Shown here one piece after another: positions 1 to 8,805 of a DNA stretch of 64,000 nt. The DNA lies in assembly GCF_027886475.1 (NCBI RefSeq), contig NZ_CP115670.1:1550001-1614000 (forward strand), given 5' to 3'. The stretch comes from Corynebacterium sp. SCR221107 (GTDB lineage: Bacteria > Actinomycetota > Actinomycetes > Mycobacteriales > Mycobacteriaceae). Position 1 is the first letter of the stretch; each line of letters starts with the position of its first letter. The notes below the pieces were generated by a model, which saw only the letters and a list, made by a program, of their open reading frames with translations, did no database searches and was not told the DNA's origin. Made by a program: the position numbers and the translations under genes.

Positions 1-137
1 CCGCGGTTGGCAACATCGTTTTCGATGGTGGAGCGCTCAAGGCCCGTCAGGGCAAACTCAATGGCCACAAATAGGCCAGTTGATGCTGTGAGCAGGATAA
101 ATCCGAGTAGCGAGAGAATACTTATGATTATGTCCAT
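1..137 (-). CDS. CorC/HlyC (CNNM-domain) membrane protein, N-terminal fragment
   Basis: The minus strand from an ATG at 137 reads MDIIISILSLLGFILLTAST and continues through G-L-F-V-A-I-E-F-A-L to E-R-S-T-I-E before running off the window. A single hydrophobic N-terminal segment followed by an AxEFAL-type turn is typical of the first membrane helix of CNNM/CBS-domain proteins (HlyC/CorC family, linked to Mg2+/Co2+ efflux or metal homeostasis). Only 45 residues are visible, so the CBS and CorC_HlyC domains cannot be checked. It lies downstream of the helicase on the same strand, about 245 bases away. Family call is fairly likely; function is inference. Confidence 0.6.
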   Translation of the reverse strand, partial: MDIIISILSLLGFILLTASTGLFVAIEFALTGLERSTIENDVANR

Positions 138-382
138 GTCAGGTTCGCAGCGACCTTGCTGCGGGTTGACCGTCCTTCTTTTTCTTGTCGTCCCAGCCCC
201 GGAGGTGAAGCGGTGCGAGGAGCTGAAACGGCGACAGTTTTCACTTGTGTGTGCACCAGGGAGGCCGTTTGCGACTTGCCCTTGCCCAGGGGCGTGCGCG
301 GGCGAGCGGGCTTGGTCTCAGTTTTCTAACGCAAGTGCGTGGATACTGGTTCCCATTGGATTCACAAACTCGAGAATAGATT

Positions 383-2017
383 CTATCCTTTGCGCCGGTT
401 GTTTCGCTCAACGCGCGGGTTGCCGCCCCAACTATCTCGCTTTTTGGCACCACCGCGGCGCCTGCGTGGGCCGCCGAACTCAGTTGAGTTAGCCCGAGAT
501 GTGGAGCCTCCGCGCGCATCGCGCCCTGTCGTGCGGGCGTTGTCCTGGCCGCGGTTGGACGCTGTGCCTTTGGTGCCTTTGGTGCCTGTGGCGTCTCTGG
601 TGTCTTGGGTGTCCCTTGCACTATTGTTTCGTCCACCTCCCACATCGCGATGCTTCTGGCCGGTACGGTGGGGCGCAGTGGCGCCTTGTGGTCGGTGTCG
701 CCTTTCGTTTGCTGCGTGCCCTGCTGCCTGCGAGTGGTGCTTGCCGACGTCCCCAGCGCGGGCAGTGTGATCTGTCCCCTTGTCCGCACCCCTGCGTGCA
801 CGGTGATTGTGTGCGGACTGCACGTGTTCGCTGAAGGAACCCAACGGGGCCGCGAAGGATTGCTTGGCACCGGTGATCCTTTGAAGCTCCGGCGATTGCT
901 CATGAACTTTCAAGGTATTTGCCTTGACTCCCGCCTTTTTGAGGAGTTGCTCCACCTCTTTGATCTGCTCGTCCATGACCAGAGTCACCACTTTTCCCTG
1001 TGCCCCGGCGCGGGCAGTGCGTCCCGCGCGGTGCAGGTAGGCCTTGTGCTCTGCCGGCGGATCGACGTGGACGACGAGGTCGACATCGTCAATGTCGATG
1101 CCTCGGGCGGCGATATCTGTTGCCACCAGCACCGGTACGCTGCCGTCCGCGAAGCCTTCCAACGCGAGCGTGCGGGATGTCTGGCCTTTATCGCCGTGCA
1201 GCCCCGCGGCGTGGATGCCGATTCGACGCAGCTTTTTGACCTGCCGGTCGACTCCGTGCTTAGTGCGCATGAACATGATGGTCTTGCCCTCACGGGCGGC
1301 GATCCGCAGCACGATCTCGTTGCGGGTGTCGCGCCCGCCGACATAGAACACGAAATGCTCCATCGTCGCCACCTCGGCCTTGACCGGCGCCGTGGAGTGG
1401 GTCACCGGCTCGTGCATGAATTCCTTGACGAGCTTGTCCACCTCATTGTCTAAGGTGGCAGAAAAAAGCAGGCGCTGGCCCCTGGAAGGGGTAAGCCGCA
1501 GGAGCTTTCGAACCTGTGGCAAGAAGCCCATATCGGCCATCTGGTCAGCCTCATCGAGCGCGGTAACCTCCACGGCGTCGAGGAAGAGCTGCTGTTGGTT
1601 GACCAAGTCCTGGGCGCGGCCTGGAGTGGCAACGAGTACGTCGACAGGGGCCGCTAGTTGCCTTATCTGACGATTGATGTTCACACCACCGACGACCTCG
1701 AGGACTCGTTGACCCAGTGCGGCGGCGGCTGGGTCGAGGCGCTGGGCGATCTGAGTGGCCAATTCTCGGGTGGGGGCCAACACAAGCCCGCGTGGGTGCG
1801 CAGGACGCGAGGCACCGGAGCCAGCAAGACGGGCGAGCATGGGCAACCCAAAGGTAAAGGTTTTGCCAGAACCCGTGGGCCCGCGCCCTAACACATCCTT
1901 GCCGGCCAGTGCGTCGGGAATGGCGGCCTGTTGGATGGGGAAGGCATCGGTGATGCCTTCGGTGGCCAAGATGCGGGTGATCTCGAGGGGAAGGCCAAGC
2001 TCGGCGAAGGTAGTCAT
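383..2017 (-). CDS. DEAD-box ATP-dependent RNA helicase with long basic C-terminal tail
   Basis: 544 residues. It unwinds RNA duplexes with ATP, acting in the cytoplasm, most likely in ribosome assembly or mRNA turnover. Visible motifs in order: Q motif FPIQQ near residue 26, motif I GPTGSGKT (46-53), Ia PTRELATQ, Ib TPGR, motif II DEAD (155-158), motif III SAT (about 186), motif V with ARGIDI, and motif VI HRAGRTARAG. From about residue 425 the protein is a low-complexity tail rich in R, G, T, N and H, as in RhlE/CsdA-like helicases that bind rRNA. The ATG at 2017 begins MTTFAELGL, the usual start for this group; the frame is open for another 49 codons upstream but that part has no helicase features. 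Orthologue identity within the family is not settled. Confidence 0.9.
   Translation of the reverse strand: MTTFAELGLPLEITRILATEGITDAFPIQQAAIPDALAGKDVLGRGPTGSGKTFTFGLPMLARLAGSGASRPAHPRGLVLAPTRELATQIAQRLDPAAAALGQRVLEVVGGVNINRQIRQLAAPVDVLVATPGRAQDLVNQQQLFLDAVEVTALDEADQMADMGFLPQVRKLLRLTPSRGQRLLFSATLDNEVDKLVKEFMHEPVTHSTAPVKAEVATMEHFVFYVGGRDTRNEIVLRIAAREGKTIMFMRTKHGVDRQVKKLRRIGIHAAGLHGDKGQTSRTLALEGFADGSVPVLVATDIAARGIDIDDVDLVVHVDPPAEHKAYLHRAGRTARAGAQGKVVTLVMDEQIKEVEQLLKKAGVKANTLKVHEQSPELQRITGAKQSFAAPLGSFSEHVQSAHNHRARRGADKGTDHTARAGDVGKHHSQAAGHAANERRHRPQGATAPHRTGQKHRDVGGGRNNSARDTQDTRDATGTKGTKGTASNRGQDNARTTGRDARGGSTSRANSTEFGGPRRRRGGAKKRDSWGGNPRVERNNRRKG
565..591. repeat. Three 9-bp tandem repeats in the helicase tail
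   Basis: The unit tgcctttgg occurs twice and tgcctgtgg once, head to tail. In the coding frame it gives the Gly-Thr-Lys-rich low-complexity part of the helicase C-terminus, a place where repeat number could vary between strains. Confidence 0.6.
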
Positions 2018-2067
2018 TGATTCAACCTTAGACAAACGCGCAGCCGAGTACAAAGGAGCACAAAAGT

Positions 2068-2120
2068 CGAAAAACGCAAGCCCCCACCCAGGCGACGGAC
2101 GTTTGTCGCCAAGGTGAGGG
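2068..2120 (-). terminator. Rho-independent terminator of gnd
   Basis: A compound hairpin: GGCGAC (2091-2096) pairs with GTCGCC (2105-2110), extended by CACC/GGTG on the outside. On the minus strand it is followed within about ten bases by a run of T (aaaaa at 2070-2074 on the plus strand). It lies about 90 bases past the gnd stop and separates gnd from the helicase. Confidence 0.65.
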
Positions 2121-2126
2121 CCGAAA

Positions 2127-2139
2127 GGCGTCGGAAAGC
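2127..2139 (-). repeat. Copy of intergenic 13-bp motif (GCTTTCCGACGCC)
   Basis: Lies between the gnd stop and its terminator hairpin; read on the minus strand it matches the T-variant of the consensus exactly. Confidence 0.5.
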
Positions 2140-2208
2140 AACTGCGCACGAAGCATTCAAGCAATGCGGGCTCGGTTCCGACAATATGAGACGCAGTCGT
2201 GGAGGAGT

Positions 2209-3663
2209 TTAGGCCTCAATCTCGCTGCGATCGCCAGACCACAAGGTGTGGAAGGTTCCTTCTTTGTCCACACGCTTGTAGGTGTGGGCGCCGAAGTAGT
2301 CGCGCTGGCCTTGGATTAGTGCGGCGGGAAGACGCTGCGCACGCAGACTGTCGTAGTAGGAAAGGGAAGAGGCAAACACCGGAATCGGCTGCCCAACCTG
2401 GGTGGCGGCCACGACGACGCGACGCCAGGAATCGATAAGGCCTTCGAGCTCGCCCTTGAAGTACGGGTCAAGCAGCAAGGACTCAACCTCAGGGTTGGTG
2501 TCATATGCCTCGCGGATGCGGTTGAGGAACTTTGCACGGATGATGCAGCCGCCGCGCCAAATGGTGGCCAGGTCGCGCGGGTCAACGTTCCAACTGTGCT
2601 CGGCGGAACCGGCCTTGATCTCGTCGAAGCCCTGGGCATAAGCAACCAGCTTGGAGGCATAGAGCGCGCGGCGCACGTCCTCGACGAAGGTCTGCTTGTC
2701 CACGCCCAGCGACTCCAAGGTCGACAGCTCGCCAGAAGGCAAAACGCCCTGAGCTGCCACGCGCTGCGAGGTAGCGCCCGACAAAGCGCGGGCGAAGACG
2801 GCCTCACCGATGCCGGTGACCGGGATTCCCAGATCCAATGCGGCCTTGACAGTCCAACGGCCGGTACCCTTTTGGCCTGCGGCATCGACGATGAGATCGA
2901 CCAGTGGTGTGCCGGTTTCGGCGTCCACCTGGGCGAGTACCTCGGCGGTGATCTCAATGAGATAGGAATCCAAATCGCCGGCATTCCAGGTCTTGAAAAC
3001 CTCGGCGATCTCGGCCGGAGCCATGCCTGCACCGTAACGCAGCAACTGATAAGCTTCGCCGATGACCTGCATGTCGGCGTACTCGATGCCGTTGTGGACC
3101 ATCTTGACGAAGTGACCGGCCCCGTCAGGGCCGATGTGGGTCACGCAGGGGGTGCCGTCAACGTTAGCGGCAATCGACTCCAGCAAGGGGCCGAGTGCCT
3201 CCCAGGACTCCTGTGGACCGCCCGGCATGATGGCCGGGCCGTTGAGGGCGCCTTCCTCGCCGCCGGAAATGCCAGCGCCGACGAAGTTGAGGCCGCGGGC
3301 CGCAATTTCCTTCTCGCGGCGAATGGTATCGGTGTAAAGGGCATTGCCACCATCGATGATGATGTCGCCTTCTTCCATGGCGTCAGCAAGCTGGTTGATC
3401 ACGGCATCGGTGGCAGCGCCGGCCTGCACCATGATGATGGCGCGACGAGGCTTCTCCAGGGATGCCACGAACTCTTCGATGGTCTCGGAAGGGATAAAGT
3501 TGCCCTCGGAACCGTGGTTGTCCATGAGATCTTGGGTCTTGGCATAGCTGCGGTTGTACACCGCGACGGTGTGGCCCTTGTGTGCGAAGTTACGTGCGAG
3601 ATTCGAGCCCATCACTGCAAGGCCCACGACACCGATCTGTGCCAGGTTGCTGTTTTCAGTCAT
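2209..3663 (-). CDS. gnd: 6-phosphogluconate dehydrogenase (decarboxylating)
   Basis: 484 residues, the usual length. Oxidises 6-phosphogluconate to ribulose 5-phosphate and CO2 with NADP+, in the oxidative pentose phosphate pathway of the cytoplasm. The N-terminal Rossmann fold shows GVVGLAVMGSN (11-21). The substrate region has GAGISGGEEGA, and FVKMVHNGIEY contains the catalytic lysine; the C-terminal GQRDYFGAHTY is the conserved tail. The start at 3663 (MTENSNLAQIG) places the nucleotide-binding strand at the normal distance; the 26 codons before it are Cys/Pro-rich and not family-like. It is divergent from the thioesterase gene. Confidence 0.97.
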   Translation of the reverse strand: MTENSNLAQIGVVGLAVMGSNLARNFAHKGHTVAVYNRSYAKTQDLMDNHGSEGNFIPSETIEEFVASLEKPRRAIIMVQAGAATDAVINQLADAMEEGDIIIDGGNALYTDTIRREKEIAARGLNFVGAGISGGEEGALNGPAIMPGGPQESWEALGPLLESIAANVDGTPCVTHIGPDGAGHFVKMVHNGIEYADMQVIGEAYQLLRYGAGMAPAEIAEVFKTWNAGDLDSYLIEITAEVLAQVDAETGTPLVDLIVDAAGQKGTGRWTVKAALDLGIPVTGIGEAVFARALSGATSQRVAAQGVLPSGELSTLESLGVDKQTFVEDVRRALYASKLVAYAQGFDEIKAGSAEHSWNVDPRDLATIWRGGCIIRAKFLNRIREAYDTNPEVESLLLDPYFKGELEGLIDSWRRVVVAATQVGQPIPVFASSLSYYDSLRAQRLPAALIQGQRDYFGAHTYKRVDKEGTFHTLWSGDRSEIEA

Positions 3664-3898
3664 GGTTGTGCATTCTACTCTTGTCTGTTTCGGGTGGGGC
3701 AACTCCTCAGCAGGCGGGCAGCATCCACAGTGGGTGTTCAATCGGGCATCAATTGCGAACGATTGCAGGCCAGACTAGCAGGCAAAAGTCGAGAAATCAT
3801 AGAGCCTATGCTCTTGATTTACATTGTTAATGAGTGTGATAAACCTTTAATTTTTTGGCATTGATTGGGTTTGTGCGTTGCTTTTGCAGAGTTTGCCG

Positions 3899-3904
3899 TA
3901 AGAT
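3899..3904 (+). promoter_or_regulatory. Candidate -10 box (TAAGAT) for the thioesterase gene
   Basis: TAAGAT ends 8 bases before the ATG at 3913, so transcription would start at or just before the start codon and give a leaderless or nearly leaderless mRNA. The -35 region (TTGCTT at 3878) is at a short spacing of 15, so this is tentative. Confidence 0.35.
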
Positions 3905-3912
3905 TTGAGGGC

Positions 3913-4434
3913 ATGAATGAGATTGTGAACGAAAACGCGAGCAAGATCGAAACGGCAATGACCCTGCTTTCGGAGGTTCCCGAAGAAGGTCTGCACATGC
4001 GCCAATTGGCCCAACTGAATGAGTCGAGCACCGGATTTGCCGCCCTGCTTGGCCTTCGCTTCACCGAGGTAACCCCGACCTGCGTCAAGGCGGAGATGCC
4101 GGTATCGGATGCACACCTGCAGGTGTCCGGAGTTGTCAACGGCGGCGTCTACTGCGGTATCGCCGAGTCGGTGGGCTCGATCATGGGCATTATCGCCGCC
4201 AAGGGCAAGGTCGTCCTTGGTGTCAACAACAACACCGACTTCCTTTCTTCAGTGCCGGCAGGGGTCATTTCTGCCGAAGCAACCGTGATCCGCAATGGAC
4301 GCAATACCCAGTTGCTCAATGTGGAGATGTACCACCGCGACAAGCTCGTCGCGCGTACCACGCTGCGCACCATGCTCGACCCGGCTCCGGTAGAGGGAAA
4401 TCCGGGCCGTCCGGAGGACAAGTTCAGCGTCTAA
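3913..4434 (+). CDS. PaaI-type hotdog-fold thioesterase
   Basis: 173 residues. Hotdog-domain thioesterases of this group hydrolyse acyl- or aryl-CoA thioesters in the cytoplasm. The first 35 residues are a helical extension; the hotdog fold follows, with NGGVYCGIAESVGS at 76-89. In most PaaI-like enzymes the first position of this motif is His (HGG) and the Glu of AE is catalytic; here Asn replaces His while Glu85 is kept. The ATG at 3913 is preceded by TTGAGGGC, a weak ribosome site. It stands alone, divergent from gnd and closed by a strong hairpin. The substrate is unknown; the same gene sits next to gnd in other corynebacteria, as I recall. Confidence 0.85.
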   Translation: MNEIVNENASKIETAMTLLSEVPEEGLHMRQLAQLNESSTGFAALLGLRFTEVTPTCVKAEMPVSDAHLQVSGVVNGGVYCGIAESVGSIMGIIAAKGKVVLGVNNNTDFLSSVPAGVISAEATVIRNGRNTQLLNVEMYHRDKLVARTTLRTMLDPAPVEGNPGRPEDKFSV

Positions 4435-4456
4435 AAGCTTTTACTTTATTTACGGT

Positions 4457-4506
4457 TTAACCCCGCACGACGATAAGGCCACGGCGCCTTCGTCGTGCGG
4501 GGTTAA
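4457..4506. terminator. Strong bidirectional terminator between thioesterase and corA
   Basis: A perfect 16-bp inverted repeat: TTAACCCCGCACGACG (4457-4472) and its complement at 4491-4506, with an 18-base loop. Because the stem ends in TTAA/TTAA it can work for both convergent genes. Confidence 0.85.
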
Positions 4507-4551
4507 GCTTGCGTGTTATTTAGCCTGCAAAAGATCAGTGGCTGAGTTCTA

Positions 4552-5655
4552 CTAAAGCCAGTTGCGCTTGCGGAAGAACCACCACAAGGCGGCGACGATC
4601 AAGACGATGACGCCGAGGACATAAAAATAGCCGTATTGGGAATGTAGCTCGGGCATGTTGTCGAAGTTCATGCCGTAGATGCCGGCGATGAGCGTGGGCA
4701 CCGCGGCCATGCCGACGAAGGCCGAAATGGCACGCATGTCCGTGTTTTGCTGCAGGGTAATCTTGGCAACCGCCGCATCAATCAACGAGGACAGGCGTTC
4801 ATCGAAACCAGCGATCTCGTCTTTGATCATGATCTCGTGATCTAATACGTCGCGGAAGTAGGACCTTAATTGCTTACCCAAGATGTCCTTATTTCCGGTA
4901 ATCATCGTTCTTAATGCCGTATCTAATGGATCCACGGCATGCCGCATTTCCAAGATCTCGCGCTTGAGCAGGTAGATATGGTCGACGCTGAACTGCGAAT
5001 CTGGTGTGAACACCGTTTCCTCAAGGGCGTCCACGTCGTCGGAAAGCTCAGCTCCGATTCGGACGTATTCGTCGACAAGGGCGTCCGACATGGCCCATGC
5101 CACCGCGAGCGGACCGCTGGCGGCCAATGCATCCTGAGACAGGCGTGCGGACACGTCGGGCAGTGGAGTGTTGTGGCGGATGGTGATGACGAAATCCGGT
5201 CCGACGATCATTTGCATCTCACCTGTCTCGATCACTTGACGCGAGCTGATCACCGATCGTTGCCGCTGATCGAAGTCCAAGTACTTCACCGAACGAACAA
5301 CCATGAAGAGCTGGTTTTCATAACGCTCGACCTTGGGTCGCTGATGTGCGGTGACCACGTCTTCCACGATGAGGGCGTGCACACCGAATTCGGCCGCGAT
5401 TTTGAGCATTTGATCTTCGGTGGGCTCGCACAAGGAAAGCCACACGAATCCCTGGTCGGTCTCGCCACAACGCTCGGCCAGCTGTGACAGTGCTGCGGAA
5501 TGCTTACAATCCCCAGGGATCGACTTTCCGTTGATATAGAGGCGACAATGGTCGATGACCCGCTCGACCGGGACATGAATCCGCGACGGTGCTGAAGGGG
5601 AAGGCCTTTTCCTACTTAATGGATTCCTTGAGTAGCCGAACTTGGGCTGAGTCAC
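4552..5655 (-). CDS. corA: CorA-family divalent cation (Mg2+/Co2+) channel
   Basis: 367 residues from the GTG at 5655, which has a good ribosome site (GAGGTG, about 7 bases upstream). The frame stays open to a further GTG at 5691 that has no ribosome site. The protein has the long cytoplasmic funnel domain, a helical stalk (about 230-300) and two C-terminal membrane helices; the first ends in the signature YGMNFDNMPE with GMN at about 328-330, the second is followed by the basic end FFRKRNWL. CorA proteins are pentameric channels in the plasma membrane. It converges on the thioesterase gene and is divergent from the acyltransferase gene. Ion preference cannot be read from the sequence. Confidence 0.93.
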   Translation of the reverse strand: MTQPKFGYSRNPLSRKRPSPSAPSRIHVPVERVIDHCRLYINGKSIPGDCKHSAALSQLAERCGETDQGFVWLSLCEPTEDQMLKIAAEFGVHALIVEDVVTAHQRPKVERYENQLFMVVRSVKYLDFDQRQRSVISSRQVIETGEMQMIVGPDFVITIRHNTPLPDVSARLSQDALAASGPLAVAWAMSDALVDEYVRIGAELSDDVDALEETVFTPDSQFSVDHIYLLKREILEMRHAVDPLDTALRTMITGNKDILGKQLRSYFRDVLDHEIMIKDEIAGFDERLSSLIDAAVAKITLQQNTDMRAISAFVGMAAVPTLIAGIYGMNFDNMPELHSQYGYFYVLGVIVLIVAALWWFFRKRNWL

Positions 5656-5666
5656 GAATGCACCTC

Positions 5667-5679
5667 GCTTTCCGACGAT
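5667..5679 (+). repeat. Copy of intergenic 13-bp motif (GCTTTCCGACGAT)
   Basis: Core GCTTTCCGACG matches; the last two bases differ. It lies in the leader of corA if the GTG at 5655 is the true start, directly overlapping the region of the ribosome site. Confidence 0.35.
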
Positions 5680-5691
5680 CTGGGGGCACAC

Positions 5692-6005
5692 AGAACAAGG
5701 AGTGCAAGATGTGTGCAGGATCCGGCCTGAATTCTACTGCAGGTTTTTCGTGTTTATCGAATAGGGCCACAATGCTGAATGAGGTTCCAATACAGACGGG
5801 TCGCACAATCGTCGTGGCGCCTGCGTCTGTTTCCCTTATACCGCCGATACAGTACGTCGACCGTGGCGCGAAAAATAAATCGTGTACTTCGGCGGTCCGC
5901 CGTTTTCACACGAAAGCATGTTAGTGATGGTGATAGAGTCTAGAGGTCCATTCGCTGGGGAGCGAAGCAGGGCGATAGCAGGGTAGGTTAAGGAAAGAAT
6001 TCGGC
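5692..6005. other. Intergenic region between divergent corA and acyltransferase genes
   Basis: No gene recognised. A short perfect hairpin TTCGCT-GGGG-AGCGAA sits at 5951-5966, about 40 bases before the acyltransferase start, and could form in its leader mRNA. Promoters of both genes must lie here, but no convincing -35/-10 pair was identified. Confidence 0.4.
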
Positions 6006-8048
6006 TTGAGTGACAATTTGGTGAAACCGTTAAACACGACGGTAGAGCAGTTGCAAGAAACACTCGCTTCTTTGGAAAAAGAACGAGATGTCTTTGTCAA
6101 GAAGCTACAAATGGCAGAAGATCGTGTCATCGTCCTCGATCGCAAGATCTCGGCACTCAAGAAGCAAATCGAAGATGCTGTACACCCTGCGAAGCCAGCA
6201 CCCGAAAAACGCGCCGAGTCCACCGTGGTGGGCGCGCACAAGCCGAAGGCATCCCTGATTCGGCGCGTGCCCGGCATTGATGGTCTGCGCGGTCTTGCCG
6301 TACTCACCGTGGTCATCTACCACTTCCTAGGGGACTTGCTACCCGGTGGTTACCTCGGTGTGGACCTCTTCTTCGTACTGTCCGGATTCCTCATCACCTC
6401 ATTGCTGATTCGTGAGGCCACCGTCACAGGGCGAATTAACCTGCAAAATTTTTGGCTGCGCCGAGTTCGCCGCATCTTCCCGGCCGCCGTTACCGTCTTG
6501 CTCTTAACTTCCTCCATCGTTGGCCTGCGGGGTGGCGACCTCGCGGTGGGGCTTGGCAAGCAGTTTCTTAGTTCCCTGGTTTTTGCCAACAACTGGGTAC
6601 AAATCGCTGGTTCCCACAGTTACTTTGCCGACTCCGGCATCGAGGTCTTCGCCCATTATTGGTCGCTTTCCGTGGAAGAGCAGTTTTACGTGGTGTGGCC
6701 ACTGCTGGTAGGGCTGCTCATCGTGGTTCTGCACCGCAAGCGGCTTTTAGCTGGGCTCACGGTAGTCCTTGGCATTGCCTCCGCAGTAGCGATGGGGCTC
6801 ATGTATGACCCAACGGTGGATCCGACTCGGATCTACTATGGAACCGACACCCACGCCTTCGGCCTATTGATCGGTGCTGCATTGTCGCTGGCCATCACCA
6901 ACACGCGTTCAGCTACCGGAGATAGCTGGCCGAAGCGTCGACTAGCGTTCAGCGGCCTCGCCGGCGCCGCGGCGTTAGTCGGGCTGTGTTTCGCCTTCTT
7001 CACGCTTCACGACGTTTCCGCGCAGGCCTACCGAGGCGGCATCGTGGCCGCCAATCTTGCCGGTGCGTTGGTGTTGCTGTCTGTGGTGCGGGAATCTGGT
7101 CCGGTATCTTGGCTTTTCCGGCTTCCCTTCATGCGCTACCTCGGCGAGCGCTCCTTTTCCATTTACCTGTGGCATTGGCCGATTATCAAGGTGATGGAAG
7201 ACATGTCCCTCGGTTGGAATCAGTGGGTTCTCGCCGGTGTTGCTACAGCGTTGACGCTTGTCGCCTCGGAGGTGAGCTACCGCTACATCGAAACTCCATT
7301 CCGCCGCAAGGGAATTGTTAAGACATTCCGTGACCTCAGCAAAGCCCGAGCCACCGTAGCTTTGCTCGCCGTCCTCATAGCGATTGCGCTCACCATTGTT
7401 GGCGCGCGCAACGCACCAACCAAGACGAAGCTCGAAGCTGATCTAGAGCAACTGGCTGCCATTCAAGCCGAGGCGGCTGCGCAGGCGGAGGCCGAAAAGG
7501 CTGCGGAGCTTGAGAAGTTGTCCAAGAGGAAGATGCCCACCGGCGATAAGATCACCGCTGTTGGCGACTCCGTGATGCTGGCCAGCTATGAAGCACTCAT
7601 GGCCGAGTTCCCTGGGATCTATGTCGATGGCGAGGTTTCGCGCCATTACACCGCAGCGATCCCAATCCTGCAGTCCATGGAGGCCAACGGCACCCTCGAT
7701 CAGTTCGTGGTGCTCGGATTTGGAACAAACGGTGCGATGTTCGATGGTCAGCTTGACCAGATCCTGCAGATAATTGGCCCCGACCGTATTGTCGTATTCA
7801 CCTTGCCCTACGGTGATCGGGAGTGGATGCCACCTGCGCGCCAGGAGCTCTATGATGCGGCGCATTCTTATGACAATGTGTATATCGCCGACTGGTGCAA
7901 CGCCGCCCGGACAAACCCGAGCTTGCTGCGCGAGGACGATGTTCACCCCAGCCAAGAAGGTGCGGCCGTGTATGCACAGGCTATCCGGGCTGCCTTCCAG
8001 CAGTGGGTTGACGGTAAGAAGGTCGTGCCGACGGGCTGCTACAACTAG
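6006..8048 (+). CDS. Membrane acyltransferase (Acyltransferase_3) fused to a C-terminal SGNH domain, with N-terminal coiled coil
   Basis: 680 residues. The TTG at 6006 is chosen because AAGGAAAG lies about 8 bases upstream. Residues 8-60 form a Leu/Glu/Lys-rich coiled coil. From about 83 the Acyltransferase_3 domain begins with GIDGLRGLAVLTVVIYHF (catalytic His) and runs through roughly ten membrane helices, including YLWHWPI. A coiled-coil linker leads to an extracytoplasmic SGNH domain with GDSVMLAS (Ser, about 520), GTNG and DDVHPSQEG (Asp/His, about 641). OatA/OafA-like proteins of this layout O-acetylate envelope polymers; the acceptor here (peptidoglycan, arabinogalactan, mycolates) is unknown. 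A paralogue without the coiled coil is at 31507. The methyltransferase gene begins 18 bases downstream. Confidence 0.9.
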   Translation: MSDNLVKPLNTTVEQLQETLASLEKERDVFVKKLQMAEDRVIVLDRKISALKKQIEDAVHPAKPAPEKRAESTVVGAHKPKASLIRRVPGIDGLRGLAVLTVVIYHFLGDLLPGGYLGVDLFFVLSGFLITSLLIREATVTGRINLQNFWLRRVRRIFPAAVTVLLLTSSIVGLRGGDLAVGLGKQFLSSLVFANNWVQIAGSHSYFADSGIEVFAHYWSLSVEEQFYVVWPLLVGLLIVVLHRKRLLAGLTVVLGIASAVAMGLMYDPTVDPTRIYYGTDTHAFGLLIGAALSLAITNTRSATGDSWPKRRLAFSGLAGAAALVGLCFAFFTLHDVSAQAYRGGIVAANLAGALVLLSVVRESGPVSWLFRLPFMRYLGERSFSIYLWHWPIIKVMEDMSLGWNQWVLAGVATALTLVASEVSYRYIETPFRRKGIVKTFRDLSKARATVALLAVLIAIALTIVGARNAPTKTKLEADLEQLAAIQAEAAAQAEAEKAAELEKLSKRKMPTGDKITAVGDSVMLASYEALMAEFPGIYVDGEVSRHYTAAIPILQSMEANGTLDQFVVLGFGTNGAMFDGQLDQILQIIGPDRIVVFTLPYGDREWMPPARQELYDAAHSYDNVYIADWCNAARTNPSLLREDDVHPSQEGAAVYAQAIRAAFQQWVDGKKVVPTGCYN

Positions 8049-8053
8049 CAACC

Positions 8054-8059
8054 TATACT
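8054..8059 (+). promoter_or_regulatory. Candidate -10 box (TATACT) for the methyltransferase gene
   Basis: TATACT is close to consensus and ends 7 bases before the ATG at 8067, in the spot expected for a leaderless transcript. It lies just after the acyltransferase stop codon, so the methyltransferase may have its own start of transcription. Confidence 0.4.
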
Positions 8060-8066
8060 TGTTGGC

Positions 8067-8687
8067 ATGCCAACTTGGAAAGAAATCACCGCTGCTAATC
8101 CGTTACACTCGCGCAATTACGCCGCCAGGTGGCGGCAATTTGCTGCCGAAGGAAAAGACATCGTCGGCGAAGCGCGACTCATCGACGCGATGGCGCAGCG
8201 AAGCAGCCGCATTCTCGATGCCGGGTGTGGTACCGGCCGCATCGGCGGCTATCTACACAACGCGGGACATCACGTCACCGGCGTGGATGTCGATCCCTAT
8301 CTCATCGACGTCGCCCGCCAGGACTTCCCTGAAGCCACCTGGGAGGTGGGCGACCTTGCCGCCGAGGGCTCGATCCTCACAAGCGGCATGGGCGACGGCA
8401 CCTTCGACCTCATCGTGTGCGCGGGCAACGTCGTTGGGTTTCTTGCCCCCGAAGAACGCGAACCTGCCCTGCGCAACCTGTATCAGGCTCTGGCGAAGCC
8501 CACGCAAGAAAGTCTGTCTGGGCGTTGCCTGATTGGCTTTGGTGCTGGGCGCGGCCTGCTTTTTCCGCAGTTTCTCGAAATCGCCCAAGAGGTAGGCTTC
8601 CACGTGGACTCCTTGCATTCCACCTGGGATCTACGCCCCTTTGATCCGCAAACGAGCAACTTCCTCGTCGCAATCTTCAGTGCCTAG
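8067..8687 (+). CDS. Class I SAM-dependent methyltransferase
   Basis: 206 residues. The SAM-binding strand and loop read ILDAGCGTGRIGGYL (about 49-63), followed by the acidic second strand VTGVDVDPYLI and the motif FDLIVCAGNVVGFL. This is a complete Rossmann methyltransferase core of the methyltransferase_25/11 type. No substrate-defining domain is present. It has little ribosome site in front of the ATG, which agrees with the suspected leaderless start. A perfect 13-bp hairpin follows. Its place behind the acyltransferase may be only positional. Confidence 0.85.
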   Translation: MPTWKEITAANPLHSRNYAARWRQFAAEGKDIVGEARLIDAMAQRSSRILDAGCGTGRIGGYLHNAGHHVTGVDVDPYLIDVARQDFPEATWEVGDLAAEGSILTSGMGDGTFDLIVCAGNVVGFLAPEEREPALRNLYQALAKPTQESLSGRCLIGFGAGRGLLFPQFLEIAQEVGFHVDSLHSTWDLRPFDPQTSNFLVAIFSA

Positions 8688-8727
8688 GACAGTCAACGAG
8701 CACCCCAGCTTTCACGGCACAAAAACA

Positions 8728-8768
8728 GGCAGTGGCCACCTCGCACATCCTGTGGGGTGGCCACTGCC
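8728..8768. terminator. Terminator between methyltransferase and ndh
   Basis: GGCAGTGGCCACC (8728-8740) and its perfect complement at 8756-8768 enclose a 15-base loop. On the minus strand the hairpin is followed by tgtttttgtgcc, a good T-rich tail for the ndh transcript. Confidence 0.8.
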
Positions 8769-8805
8769 AAAGCTTGCGCAACTTCGTTGGTTTACGCTGC
8801 GGTTT

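Noticed and set aside
7..492. Plus-strand open frame of 161 codons at the window start
   Set aside because: The minus strand of bases 1-137 encodes a recognisable CorC/HlyC start, and the remainder of the frame has no protein features.
605..1453. Long plus-strand open frame of 282 codons opposite the helicase
   Set aside because: It lies wholly antisense to the conserved helicase motifs, and its translation has no domain; a by-product of the GC-rich third positions.
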